A stretch of 64,000 nt of DNA from CAVQUE01 sp046290435. GTDB taxonomy: Bacteria; Actinomycetota; Acidimicrobiia; Acidimicrobiales; UBA8592. The DNA is taken from the NCBI GenBank assembly GCA_046290435.1, contig JBKAGO010000053.1, positions 1-64,000 of the forward strand, given 5' to 3'. The notes under the pieces were generated by a model. It had not been told where the DNA came from and ran no database searches. It saw nothing but the letters and a program-made list of their open reading frames with translations. The position numbers and the translations under genes were made by a program. Positions 24,716 through 33,123 of the stretch are shown here, piece by piece; positions within the stretch are counted from its first letter, which is position 1; the number at the start of each line of letters is the position of its first letter.

Positions 24716-25546
24716 CTACCGAACGCCCGTTGCCACCAGCGTGAGGACGAACATGCCGAGGGCCACGCGGTAGATCACGAACGGGGTGAAGTCGTTCTTG
24801 CGGACGTACTGGAGCAGGCCCCACACTGCGACCCAGCCGGTGGCCGCCGAGCTGAGCATGCCCAGCGCGAACGCCATGCGGAAGTCCGCCGGCACGCCCG
24901 ACATTCCCCCGATGTCGATGAACGAGTACGCACCGGCGCCGGCGATGACCGGGATGCTCATCAGGAACACCAGGCGAGCTGCGTCGGACCGATCGAACTT
25001 CAGCGCCCGGGCAGCGGTGACGGTGACACCCGAGCGCGACACCCCCGGCTGCAGCGCGCACGCCTGGGCGATGCCCAGGATCGCGGCATCGCGCCAGCCG
25101 AAGGTGTCCTCGGTGCGGGTGCCGCCGAGGCGGTCGGCGAGCAGCAACAGCAGGCCGAACCCGATGAGGGTCAGGCCCGTCAGCCAGATGTGTTCGGCCA
25201 GCGCGTCGAGCACGTCGCCACCGAGCACGCCGACGATCGACGCAGGGATCATCGTGGCCAGCAGCAACCATGCGGTCTGGCCGTCACGGGTGGCTTCACG
25301 TCGGGCCACCATCGTGAGGCCGGCAGTGGCGTAGCGGATGATGTCGCGCCAGAAATACGCCACCACCCCGATGAGCGTTCCGAGGTGCACGGCCACGTCG
25401 AACGCCGTGCCCAGGCTCTCGTCGCCTTCGAAGAGATCCCAGCCGAACAGCCACGGCACCACCTGCAGATGCCCGCTGGAGGACACCGGCAGGAACTCGG
25501 TGAGTCCCTGGACGACGCCGAGGATGATGGCCTGGATGTTCGACAT
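24716..25546 (-). CDS. uppP: Undecaprenyl-diphosphatase UppP/BacA
   Basis: 276 residues with about eight membrane segments. It removes a phosphate from undecaprenyl diphosphate to recycle the lipid carrier of peptidoglycan and other wall polymers. The active-site blocks are clear: GLTEFLPVSSSGHL near residue 15 and QPGVSRSGVTVTAAR near 165. Monocistronic or first gene after the TldE operon, whose last gene ends at 25580, only 34 bases upstream on the same strand. Confidence 0.97.
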   Translation of the reverse strand: MSNIQAIILGVVQGLTEFLPVSSSGHLQVVPWLFGWDLFEGDESLGTAFDVAVHLGTLIGVVAYFWRDIIRYATAGLTMVARREATRDGQTAWLLLATMIPASIVGVLGGDVLDALAEHIWLTGLTLIGFGLLLLLADRLGGTRTEDTFGWRDAAILGIAQACALQPGVSRSGVTVTAARALKFDRSDAARLVFLMSIPVIAGAGAYSFIDIGGMSGVPADFRMAFALGMLSSAATGWVAVWGLLQYVRKNDFTPFVIYRVALGMFVLTLVATGVR

Positions 25547-25579
25547 CGATCGGCTTTCGTTCCAGCTCGGGCGGAGGGA

Positions 25580-26974
25580 TCAGCGGCCGCTGAGGGCCAC
25601 GTCGCCGATCACGAGCGTCGGACAGGTCACCCCGCCAGGGAGGGCCTCGATGTCGGCGCCGACCGCGCTGATGTCGGCCAGCAGCCGCAACAGGGTGGAC
25701 GCCACCGTGGCCTCGCGCACACCCTCGGCCAGCTCGCCGTTGCGGATCATGCGGCCCTCGACACCGACGGAGAAGTCACCGCTCACTGCGTTGACGCCCG
25801 AGTGCAGTCCGCTCATCGAGCGCACCACGATGCCATCGGCGACGCCGGACACGAGCTCGTCGTGGGTGCCCGACCCCGGCCGCACCGACAGGGCGTGCCA
25901 ACCCACCGACGGGGTGGACCGGACGCCGCGCACCGCCGAGGCGGTCGACGCGACGCCGGCGCGGGCCGCCGATTGGCTGTGGTGCAGGAACCCGCAGAGC
26001 TCGCCATCGATGATGAGGTCGTTGCGGCGCGCAGCGAGGCCCTCGCCGTCGAAGCGGCGGGCACCGTAGGAGTCGGGGTCGGTCGGGTCACAGATCATGG
26101 TCAGCAGCGGCGCAGCGATGCGCTCGCCCACCCGATCGGCAAATGGGGTGCGTCCCTTGAGGGCTCGCTCGCCCGAGACCATCCCGCCGATGATGCCGAG
26201 CAGCGTCGCGGCCAGCCGGGGCTCGAGCACGAGGGTGACCCGACCCGAGTCGGGCTGGCCGGCGCCGAGCAGCTCGGTGGCTCTCGAGACCGCGTCGGCG
26301 GCGGCCTCGTCGAGGTCCAGACCGGACACGCCACGGTCGATGGTGCTGCCCCCGCCGCTGCGGACCTCGTCGCCCTCGGCGGCCAGCGCCAGCGCCGACG
26401 CGGACGCGCTGGTGGAGGAGGTGACGGTACGGATGCCGGTGGTGGTGGCGATGGCCGACGTGCCGGCGCGATCGCCGTACCCGCAGGTCCGCACGCCGGT
26501 GATGCGGGGATCGCCGGCGCGTACCCGCCGTTCGAGCTCGATCGCGAGCTCGACCTTGGCAGCGGTGGGGGTGGAGACGACGTCGTCGCGCCACAGATCG
26601 AGCTCGACGGGCACGACACCGTCGGGGCGGGCGACGAGGACGTGGTCGTCGGGCTCGGCGAAGGTGAGGTTGTCGCGGGCATCCGCGAGGACGTCGTCGA
26701 CCACGTCGGCATCGAGCGAGCCGGCCGAGGCGAAGCCCTGGCGGCCACCGGCGACGACACGCACCCCGATGCCCGCGACATCGGCGATGGTGAGCGATTC
26801 GACCTCGCCCTCATAGGCACGGATCGACGTCGATGCCGAGCGGCCCACCACGACCTCGAGATCCTCGCCCGGTTTCGCAGCGGCGACGACACGGTCGGCG
26901 ATGGCCAACAGGGCGGCGGCTTCGTCGGCTCGGTCCGGCATCACCCCACGGCGGCCGACATCACCGTCACTCAC
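25580..26974 (-). CDS. TldE/PmbA-like metallopeptidase partner, copy 2
   Basis: 464 residues from a GTG overlapping the previous stop; an ATG at 26941 is the alternative. It has the TldD/PmbA two-domain plan (IRAYEGEVESLTIADVAGIGV at the N-terminus; ARRNDLIIDGELCGFLHHS and SGDFSVGVEG towards the C-terminus) but no HExxxH, so it corresponds to the non-catalytic TldE/PmbA subunit. Roughly as similar to its neighbour as paralogues are, with the same block order. Last gene of the three-gene operon. Confidence 0.88.
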   Translation of the reverse strand: MSDGDVGRRGVMPDRADEAAALLAIADRVVAAAKPGEDLEVVVGRSASTSIRAYEGEVESLTIADVAGIGVRVVAGGRQGFASAGSLDADVVDDVLADARDNLTFAEPDDHVLVARPDGVVPVELDLWRDDVVSTPTAAKVELAIELERRVRAGDPRITGVRTCGYGDRAGTSAIATTTGIRTVTSSTSASASALALAAEGDEVRSGGGSTIDRGVSGLDLDEAAADAVSRATELLGAGQPDSGRVTLVLEPRLAATLLGIIGGMVSGERALKGRTPFADRVGERIAAPLLTMICDPTDPDSYGARRFDGEGLAARRNDLIIDGELCGFLHHSQSAARAGVASTASAVRGVRSTPSVGWHALSVRPGSGTHDELVSGVADGIVVRSMSGLHSGVNAVSGDFSVGVEGRMIRNGELAEGVREATVASTLLRLLADISAVGADIEALPGGVTCPTLVIGDVALSGR

Positions 26975-28316
26975 CGGACATGGTGACGTCGGCGACCACC
27001 AACGACACCCCGCTTGCGCTCATCGGCAACCGCTCGAGGTCGCCACCGATCTCGACGACGTCGAGCAGCATCCGCTGCAGCGTCGACGCAATGGTGATCT
27101 CGCGGATGGGTTCGGCGATGGCGCCGCCCCGGATCCGCAGGCCCTCGGCCCCGGTCGAGAAATCGCCACTGACGGGATTGACCCCGGAGTGCAGCCCGGC
27201 GACACCCTGGATGAGGACACCATCGCCGATCGAGGCGATGAGCTCGGCCTGGCTGCGGGTGCCCGGCATCAGCATGAGCGCATGCGCGCCGACGCCGGGG
27301 GTGGAGTTGAAGCCACGGACGGCCGAACCGGTCGAGGACGTCCCGGTGCGCCGTGCCGTGTACGCGTTGTGCATGAACATCTCGAGGCGACCGTCGGCGA
27401 TGAGGACGTTGCGGCGGGCCGCGAGGCCTTCGCCGTCGGTGTCGGTCGCCGTGAAGGCCTCGGGGTCGAGGGGGTCGTCGACCAGGGTGAAGCCCGGGGT
27501 CGCCACCGAGTCACCCAGCCGGTCGGCGAACAGCGACCGGCGCTTCAGCACCGCCTCGGCGTCGAGGATGCCGCCGATGATCGACAGGAACTGGGCGGTG
27601 ACGAATGGATCGAACACCACCGTGACACGCTCGGACGGCGCCTGGGTGGCGCCGAGCAGACGGGTGGCTCGGTCGACGGCCTCGGCGGCCGCCACGGCCA
27701 CGTCGAGGTCCTGGGGCGCACGTGCCACCGAGTACCCGAAACCGGTCTGGGTGTCGTCGCCCTCGGCGGCCAACGAATAGGCCGCCAGGTAGCAGCCGCT
27801 GTCGCGGCCGCCCTGGCGGATGCCGGTGCTCGACACCACTGCGCCGTGCGCGACGGCGTCGACGTAGTCGGCGGACTCGACCCCGATGATGCGGGCGTCG
27901 CCGGCGGTGATCGCCCGTTCGAGCTCGATGGCCATGGCGATCTTGGCGTCGGTGTCGAAGTCCTCGACCCGATCGTCGTACAGGTTCAGCTCGGTGATGG
28001 GTACCCCGTCGGGTTCGGCGAGACCCACCCACTCGTCCGCGCTGGCAAAGGTCGCGTTGTCGCGGGCCTCGGCCAGGGTCTCGGCCAGGACGTCGTCGTC
28101 GAGGGTCCCGGCATAGGCCATGCCCTGGCGCGGGCCCTGCACCACCCGGATGCCGATACCGGCCGATTCGGCCGCCGTGAAGGATTCGATCTCGCCTTCG
28201 TAGACACGGATCTCGGTCTCGCGTTCGTCGACGAGAACGGCCTCGATCTGCTCGCCGTCACGCGCCCATCCGACGACGCGGTCGCCGATGGCCAGGAGTT
28301 CTTCGTAATGTCGCAT
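26967..28316 (-). CDS. TldE/PmbA-like metallopeptidase partner, copy 1
   Basis: 449 residues from ATG 28316, fourteen bases after the tldD stop. Blocks typical of TldE are present: RVYEGEIESFTAAESAGIGI, ARRNVLIADGRLEMFMHNAYTA, GVNPVSGDFSTGAEG. There is no HExxxH. In characterised systems TldD pairs with one TldE to form a heterodimer that degrades unfolded or modified peptides. Here two TldE-type genes follow a single TldD, so alternative heterodimers are possible (inference). Confidence 0.9.
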   Translation of the reverse strand: MRHYEELLAIGDRVVGWARDGEQIEAVLVDERETEIRVYEGEIESFTAAESAGIGIRVVQGPRQGMAYAGTLDDDVLAETLAEARDNATFASADEWVGLAEPDGVPITELNLYDDRVEDFDTDAKIAMAIELERAITAGDARIIGVESADYVDAVAHGAVVSSTGIRQGGRDSGCYLAAYSLAAEGDDTQTGFGYSVARAPQDLDVAVAAAEAVDRATRLLGATQAPSERVTVVFDPFVTAQFLSIIGGILDAEAVLKRRSLFADRLGDSVATPGFTLVDDPLDPEAFTATDTDGEGLAARRNVLIADGRLEMFMHNAYTARRTGTSSTGSAVRGFNSTPGVGAHALMLMPGTRSQAELIASIGDGVLIQGVAGLHSGVNPVSGDFSTGAEGLRIRGGAIAEPIREITIASTLQRMLLDVVEIGGDLERLPMSASGVSLVVADVTMSGE

Positions 28317-28330
28317 GAGGTGGGAGTCGC

Positions 28331-29722
28331 TCAGGCCGCGGTGCCACCGACGGTGAGGCTCGTGACCCGCAACGTCGGGGTCCCGTCGCCCACCGGCACG
28401 CCCTGGCCGTCCTTGCCGCACGTGCCCGGCGAGCCCATGGCGAAGTCGTTGCCCAACGCATCGATACGGGTGAGGACCTCGGGCCCGTTGCCGATGAGAT
28501 TGCCCTCGCGGATGGGTTCGGTGACCTCACCGTTCTCGATGAGGTAGGCCTCGGTCATGCCGAACACGAAGTCGCCGGTGGCGGTGTTGACCTGGCCGCC
28601 GCCGAGCTCGGCCACGAACACGCCACGTTCGGTGTCGGCGATGATGTCGGCCGGGTCGGTGTCGCCGTTGCCCAGGTACGTGTTGGTCATGCGGACCATC
28701 GGCAGGCAGCTGTAGTTCTGACGGCGGCCGTTGCCCGAGCTGGGACGGCCCTCCTTGCGGGCCCGGAGGCCGTCCCACATGTAGTCCACCAGCACGCCGT
28801 CCTGGATGAGCACGTTGCGCTGGGCGGGGCGGCCCTCGTCGTCGATGGCGAACGCGCCCCACTCGCCGCCCATGGTGCCGTCGTCGACGAGGGTGACCAG
28901 CGGGCTCGCGACCTGTTCGCCGACGCGGCCGGCGAACACCGATGCCTGCTTTGCGACCAGGTCGGCCTCGAGGCCGTGGCCGCAGGCCTCGTGGAACAAC
29001 ACGCCCCCGCCGCCCTTGCCGATGACCACCGGCATCGCACCCGACGGCGCCGGGCGCGCCAACAGCTTGACGATGGCGCGATCGGCGGCGCGCCGGGCGA
29101 GTTCCTCGACGTCGACCTCGTCGAAGAGCTCGAAGCCGATGGGCCGTCCGATGCTCTCGCGGCCGGTCTGCATGCCGGTGTCGCCCTGCGCGACACACGA
29201 CACCGAGAAGATGGTGCGGACCTGATCGTCGCCGGCGAGCACCCCTTCGGTGTTGGCCACCAGGATGCGGCGACGGCTGTCTGCGTAGCGGGCCGACACC
29301 TGGGTGATGGCGTCGGCGACGCTGCGGGCGACGCCGTCGGCGCGGCCGAGCAGTTCGACCTTGGTGGCCTTGGCGACGGTCTCGGGGAGTATCTCGACCA
29401 CGTTGGGGCTGGCGGCACGGACCCGCTCGAGCGGCACGATGCGGGTGCCGCCTCCGCCGCTGCGGGCCGCGGCTGCAGCCGCTTCGGCGGCGCTGCGGAG
29501 CCCTTCGGGGCTGAGGTCGGCGGTATGGGCGAACCCGGTGGTGTCACCGACGACGACGCGAATGCCGGCACCGCGGTCGCGTCCCGACGACAGTTCCTCG
29601 ACCTTGCCGTCGTCGAACATGGCCGATGACGATCGCTTGTCCTCGGCGAAGATCTCGGCGAACTCGCCGCCGGTGGCCATCGCCACCGCCAGGGTCGCGT
29701 CGATGACGTCGGTGTCGATCAT
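28331..29722 (-). CDS. tldD: TldD metallopeptidase, catalytic subunit
   Basis: 463 residues from ATG 29722; an ATG at 29818 with AGGG upstream would add a disordered 32-residue leader. The zinc motif is HEACGH (H244, E245, H249) within GGGGVLFHEACGHGLEADLV; the third ligand should be the Cys in the later block NYSCLPMVRMTN, as in the family. TldD degrades small unfolded peptides together with TldE and matures some ribosomal peptides in other bacteria. First gene of the operon tldD-tldE-tldE. Divergent from the thioesterase at 29854. Confidence 0.93.
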   Translation of the reverse strand: MIDTDVIDATLAVAMATGGEFAEIFAEDKRSSSAMFDDGKVEELSSGRDRGAGIRVVVGDTTGFAHTADLSPEGLRSAAEAAAAAARSGGGGTRIVPLERVRAASPNVVEILPETVAKATKVELLGRADGVARSVADAITQVSARYADSRRRILVANTEGVLAGDDQVRTIFSVSCVAQGDTGMQTGRESIGRPIGFELFDEVDVEELARRAADRAIVKLLARPAPSGAMPVVIGKGGGGVLFHEACGHGLEADLVAKQASVFAGRVGEQVASPLVTLVDDGTMGGEWGAFAIDDEGRPAQRNVLIQDGVLVDYMWDGLRARKEGRPSSGNGRRQNYSCLPMVRMTNTYLGNGDTDPADIIADTERGVFVAELGGGQVNTATGDFVFGMTEAYLIENGEVTEPIREGNLIGNGPEVLTRIDALGNDFAMGSPGTCGKDGQGVPVGDGTPTLRVTSLTVGGTAA

Positions 29723-29853
29723 CTCGGTGGGAGCCACAGGCAGGCCGTCCTCGCTGGGTCGCGGACGCACGGCCGAGGGGCCGTGCGCCCCTGGGGTTTG
29801 GGGGCGCTCGGCCGACATCGCCCTGCAGGAGATCCCGCGCGAGCGACAGCGGA

Positions 29854-30255
29854 ATGCGTATCGTACCCGCCGTGGAGCTCGAAGCCGGACGCAGCGCAAC
29901 CATCGACCATGTCGTCGAGGTCCGCCACTGCGCGCCCGCCGTCGGGTCCGGCGATGTCGAGGTCCTGTCGACCCCGGTCGTGCTCGCCTGGTGCGAATCG
30001 GCGTGCATGGCCGCGATCGCGGAGGAGATGGATCCCGCCAACACCACCGTCGGCATGCGCGTCCGCCTCGATCACCTGCGCGCCAGCCCCGTCGGGGCCA
30101 CCGTCACCGTGACCGCAGAGCTCAGCCGCGTCGAGGGCCGTCGCTTCACCTTCGAGGTCAGCGCCCACCAGGGCGAAGACGAGGTAGCCCACGGCCAGGT
30201 CGTCCGGGTCCTGGTAGACCGCGACCGCTTCCTCGACAAGGCCCGCCAGGCCTGA
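29854..30255 (+). CDS. Hotdog thioesterase, FlK-like
   Basis: 133 residues. A single hotdog domain: VVLAWCESACMAAIAEEM is the central helix, and TTVGMRVRLDHLRASPVGATVTVTAEL continues the sheet. The block order matches the fluoroacetyl-CoA thioesterase FlK family, in which most members are housekeeping acyl-CoA thioesterases of unknown substrate. GTG at 29872 is an alternative start. It faces the tldD operon, and the two share a short promoter region. Confidence 0.8.
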   Translation: MRIVPAVELEAGRSATIDHVVEVRHCAPAVGSGDVEVLSTPVVLAWCESACMAAIAEEMDPANTTVGMRVRLDHLRASPVGATVTVTAELSRVEGRRFTFEVSAHQGEDEVAHGQVVRVLVDRDRFLDKARQA

Positions 30256-30360
30256 TTTCGCCCTCACTCGCGTCGCTTCGCTCGCTCCGTTCGGGCGAGT
30301 CGGGCGGGGCTGACACCCGGTGCGAACACACCAGAGACAGACCTGCCGCACCACCAACGC

Positions 30361-30435
30361 TTGTGACGAGTTTGCACAGCCCCACAACAAGGGCCCCCCT
30401 GGCATCAACGCAAAGGCTGTGCAAACTCGTCACAA
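30361..30435. repeat. 21-bp perfect inverted repeat with GTGACGAGTTTGCAC core
   Basis: Arms 30361-30381 and 30415-30435 are perfect reverse complements separated by 33 bases. The arm sequence is AT-richer than its surroundings. It lies about 100 bases after the thioesterase stop, so it could be a terminator. Its length and lack of a T-run also fit a small mobile palindrome. Confidence 0.85.
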
Positions 30436-30535
30436 ACGTCCTCCCGCCTCCACGAGCACTCGAACACAGCCCTGCGGGACACCTTCTCGCCCGGCAGCGG
30501 CGACGGCCCCGGACCCGTCGGCGCTCCGCGCCGCA

Positions 30536-30714
30536 CCCGAGACGGCCGACGCACCCCGGCGGGTCACTTGGGCACCCCCTCAGCCGTCTCGGCCCGACGC
30601 CGCTGCTGCGCAGCCCGCCGACACCAGCCGGCGACGTGCATCCCGGACCGACCGTGCGACGACCGAACGAGGGGGATCCCGGCGCCAGCACGCCCGAGAC
30701 GAGCCGGCCCAGAA
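30536..30714. repeat. 179-bp direct repeat, copy 1
   Basis: Matches 30868-31046 at 177 of 179 positions by eye (offset 332; the two differences are near 30686-30690). Each copy begins with a hairpin whose arms are CGAGACGGC and GCCGTCTCG. There is no open frame with family-like protein. Confidence 0.88.
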
Positions 30715-30867
30715 AAGAGCGGCAACCCACAAGGCCGACCAATCCCGGATCAGCAGTGCAGGGCCGCGCGCCCCGTAGACACGTCAACACCAGCAGTGCC
30801 GCCCGACCCGGATCAGCAGTGCAAGGCCGCGGCGGCCGGGCGGCAACACGTCGGCGCTCTCGCCTCC

Positions 30868-31046
30868 CCCGAGACGGCCGACGCACCCCGGCGGGTCACT
30901 TGGGCACCCCCTCAGCCGTCTCGGCCCGACGCCGCTGCTGCGCAGCCCGCCGACACCAGCCGGCGACGTGCATCCCGGACCGACCGTGCGACGACCGAAC
31001 GAGGGGGATCCCGGCGCGAGCCCGCCCGAGACGAGCCGGCCCAGAA
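30868..31046. repeat. 179-bp direct repeat, copy 2
   Basis: Second copy of the 30536-30714 repeat in the same orientation, ending 21 bases before the stop codon of the minus-strand crotonase gene. Its near-identity implies recent duplication or ongoing gene conversion. Confidence 0.88.
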
Positions 31047-31067
31047 ACACAGAGCCGACCCAGAAAT

Positions 31068-31919
31068 TCAGCTATACCGCGGCTCTCTTTTCTCGAAGTA
31101 GGCCTGGATCGCTTCGACCTGGTTGGGTGAGCCGATGAGGGCGCCGATCTCGCGGCGTTCGGTGGCGAAGGCGGTGGCCTCGTCGATGGTGCCCACGGCA
31201 CGGAGCATGCGCTTGGCGGCACGCACTGCATCGGGGGACTTCTGGGCGATCTCGGTCGCCATCTCCATGGCGGCGGCATGGGGATCGTCGGCCACCTTCG
31301 TCGCCAGGCCGATGGCCTGGGCCTCGACGCCTTCGACCATCCGTCCGGTGAACGTCAGCTCCTTCGCGACGTCGAGGCCGACGAGTTCGACCAGGCGCTT
31401 GGTGCCGGTCATGTCGGGGACCAGGCCCCAGCGGATCTCGAGCACCGACATGCGGGCGTCGGGGGCCACGATGCGGATGTCGGCTCCGAGCGCCAGCTGG
31501 ATGCCGCCTCCGAGGGCGACGCCGTGGACGGCGGCGATGACCGGCACCGGGAGGTCGGTCCAGCCGTAGACGGCCTGCTGACCGTGATGGGTGATGGCGC
31601 CCTCGTCGACGTGGGAAATGGCGGTCGAACCCCCGACGGCGCCGTCGTCGTCGCCCGCGGGCGCCCCGTCCGACGCGCCGCCTCCCGATGCCATCGCCGC
31701 GAATCCGCCGAAGTCGAGACCGGCGCAGAACGCCCGGCCGTTGCCCGACAGCACGACGGCCCGGACCGACCGGTCCTCGGCGAGCGCCGCACTCGTCGCC
31801 ACGAGCGCGTCGAACATGGGCCCGTCGAGCGCGTTCATCTTGTCGGCCCGATCGAGGCGCACGTCGGCGACCCCGTTGTCGATGGTCACCGTGATCCGCT
31901 CGCTGTGGTCGTTCGTCAT
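31068..31919 (-). CDS. Enoyl-CoA hydratase/isomerase (crotonase) family protein
   Basis: 283 residues from ATG 31919 (a GTG at 31937 would add six). The crotonase fold is clear: oxyanion loop GRAFCAGLDFGGF and HGVALGGGIQLALGAD. The first catalytic Glu of true hydratases is Gln here (GGGIQLALG), while the second survives in LEIRWGLVPDM. That pattern fits an isomerase or another crotonase activity rather than a hydratase. A glycine/aspartate insert (about residues 75-100, MASGGGASDGAPAGDDDG) is unusual. Its 3' end abuts the repeat region. Confidence 0.88.
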   Translation of the reverse strand: MTNDHSERITVTIDNGVADVRLDRADKMNALDGPMFDALVATSAALAEDRSVRAVVLSGNGRAFCAGLDFGGFAAMASGGGASDGAPAGDDDGAVGGSTAISHVDEGAITHHGQQAVYGWTDLPVPVIAAVHGVALGGGIQLALGADIRIVAPDARMSVLEIRWGLVPDMTGTKRLVELVGLDVAKELTFTGRMVEGVEAQAIGLATKVADDPHAAAMEMATEIAQKSPDAVRAAKRMLRAVGTIDEATAFATERREIGALIGSPNQVEAIQAYFEKREPRYS

Positions 31920-32085
31920 GGCGTCACTGTCCGTCACCGGTGGCGCCGGGTCAAGTGCCCGCCTCGTGACCGCAGACCTGCTCCAGCCCGAGGGCCCATG
32001 CGCCGATGTTGCGAGCAGGCGCCACTACCCTTTCCCGGGCCCGTCTGCCGACCCTGGCCGTCGGGCCCGGCATCCGCCGCCCATC

Positions 32086-33123
32086 ATGTCTGCGCGCACG
32101 ACCCGACCCCCCGCCTCGACCCCACCCTGGTGGCGTCGCCCGATCGTGACCGTTGCCGCGCGCATCGCCATCAGCGGCGTCATCCTCTGGGTCCTGGTCG
32201 CCCAGATGGAGGACATCGACACCGACGAGCTGCCGGCGTGGAACCGGGCGACGGCCGCGTGGGCGATCGCAGCGGTATCGCTGACGATCTCGGCGTTCGT
32301 GCTGGCCGCCTACCGGTGGCAGCGGGTGCTGTTCGCGCTCGGCGCACCGCAGCGACTGCGCCGCCTGTTCAGCCACTACATGGCAGGGCAGTTCATCTCG
32401 AACTTCGTGCCCACCACGGTCGGCGGCGACGTGTTGCGCGTCAGCCGCCTGTCCAAGGACACCGGCGACGGTCCGGTCAGCTTCGCATCGGTCGTCTTCG
32501 AGCGCCTGAGCGGCTGGATCGTCCTGCCCGCCATCACCTTCGTCGGCTTCGCGGTCAACCCGGGCCTCACCGATCTCGGCGTTGCGACGAGCGTGCCGCT
32601 CTATGTGGCCGGGGCGACCCTCGTCGCACTGGTCGTCGTGCTCGTGGTGCTCGGCAACGACCGCATCGGCGCGTCACTCGCCACACGCGAGGGCGTCGCC
32701 CGCTTCGGCAACGCCGTGCACCTGGGCATCGACCGCATGCGGGCGCGCCCCCGTGAGGCCGCCGAGGTCCTGGCGGCCGCCGTCGCGTACCAGTTCGTGC
32801 TCATCCTCGCCGCGGGGTGCGCCGCGGAGGCCATCGGCATCGACGAGGTCGGGCTCACCTCGCTGATGGCGTTCATGCCGGCCGTCCTGATCCTGCAGGT
32901 CCTGCCGCTCGGCATCGGCGGCCTCGGCATCCGGGAGGGCTCGCTCGTGCTCTTCCTCGGTGGGCTCGGCGTGCCCGACCAACAGGCTTTGGCCCTCGGC
33001 CTGTCCATCTATGCGATGACGCTGGTGGGTAGTCTGATCGGCTTCCCCCTGCTCATCCTGGGGGGACGAGCCCGCCGGTCGGCACCTTCGCTCGCCGACG
33101 CGGCAACAGGCCCCACACCATGA
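32086..33123 (+). CDS. Lysylphosphatidylglycerol synthase TM / flippase-like (UPF0104) membrane protein
   Basis: 345 residues with about eight membrane segments. The family blocks are AYRWQRVLFALGA, SHYMAGQFISNFVPTTVGGD, VVFERLSGW and QVLPLGIGGLGIREGSLVLFL. These are the flippase half of MprF-like proteins without an aminoacyl-transferase domain, so it may flip or export a glycolipid. Its stop overlaps the next gene (a PAP2 enzyme) by four bases, linking the two to one lipid pathway. Confidence 0.85.
   Translation: MSARTTRPPASTPPWWRRPIVTVAARIAISGVILWVLVAQMEDIDTDELPAWNRATAAWAIAAVSLTISAFVLAAYRWQRVLFALGAPQRLRRLFSHYMAGQFISNFVPTTVGGDVLRVSRLSKDTGDGPVSFASVVFERLSGWIVLPAITFVGFAVNPGLTDLGVATSVPLYVAGATLVALVVVLVVLGNDRIGASLATREGVARFGNAVHLGIDRMRARPREAAEVLAAAVAYQFVLILAAGCAAEAIGIDEVGLTSLMAFMPAVLILQVLPLGIGGLGIREGSLVLFLGGLGVPDQQALALGLSIYAMTLVGSLIGFPLLILGGRARRSAPSLADAATGPTP

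Larger units (their letters stand above)
30256..31067. other. Non-coding repeat region
   Basis: An 812-base gap with no supported gene. It contains a 21-bp inverted repeat (30361-30435), a 179-bp near-perfect direct repeat (30536-30714 and 30868-31046), and between the copies at least two occurrences of GATCAGCAGTGCA followed by GGGCCGCG or AGGCCGCG. Translations of all frames are Arg/Pro-rich shadows. The right copy ends only 21 bases from the stop of the crotonase gene. Confidence 0.75.

Noticed and set aside
30320..31101. Possible Arg/Pro-rich proteins within the repeat region
   Set aside because: All frames are open because of composition; the repeat units disagree in frame and no start site or domain was seen.
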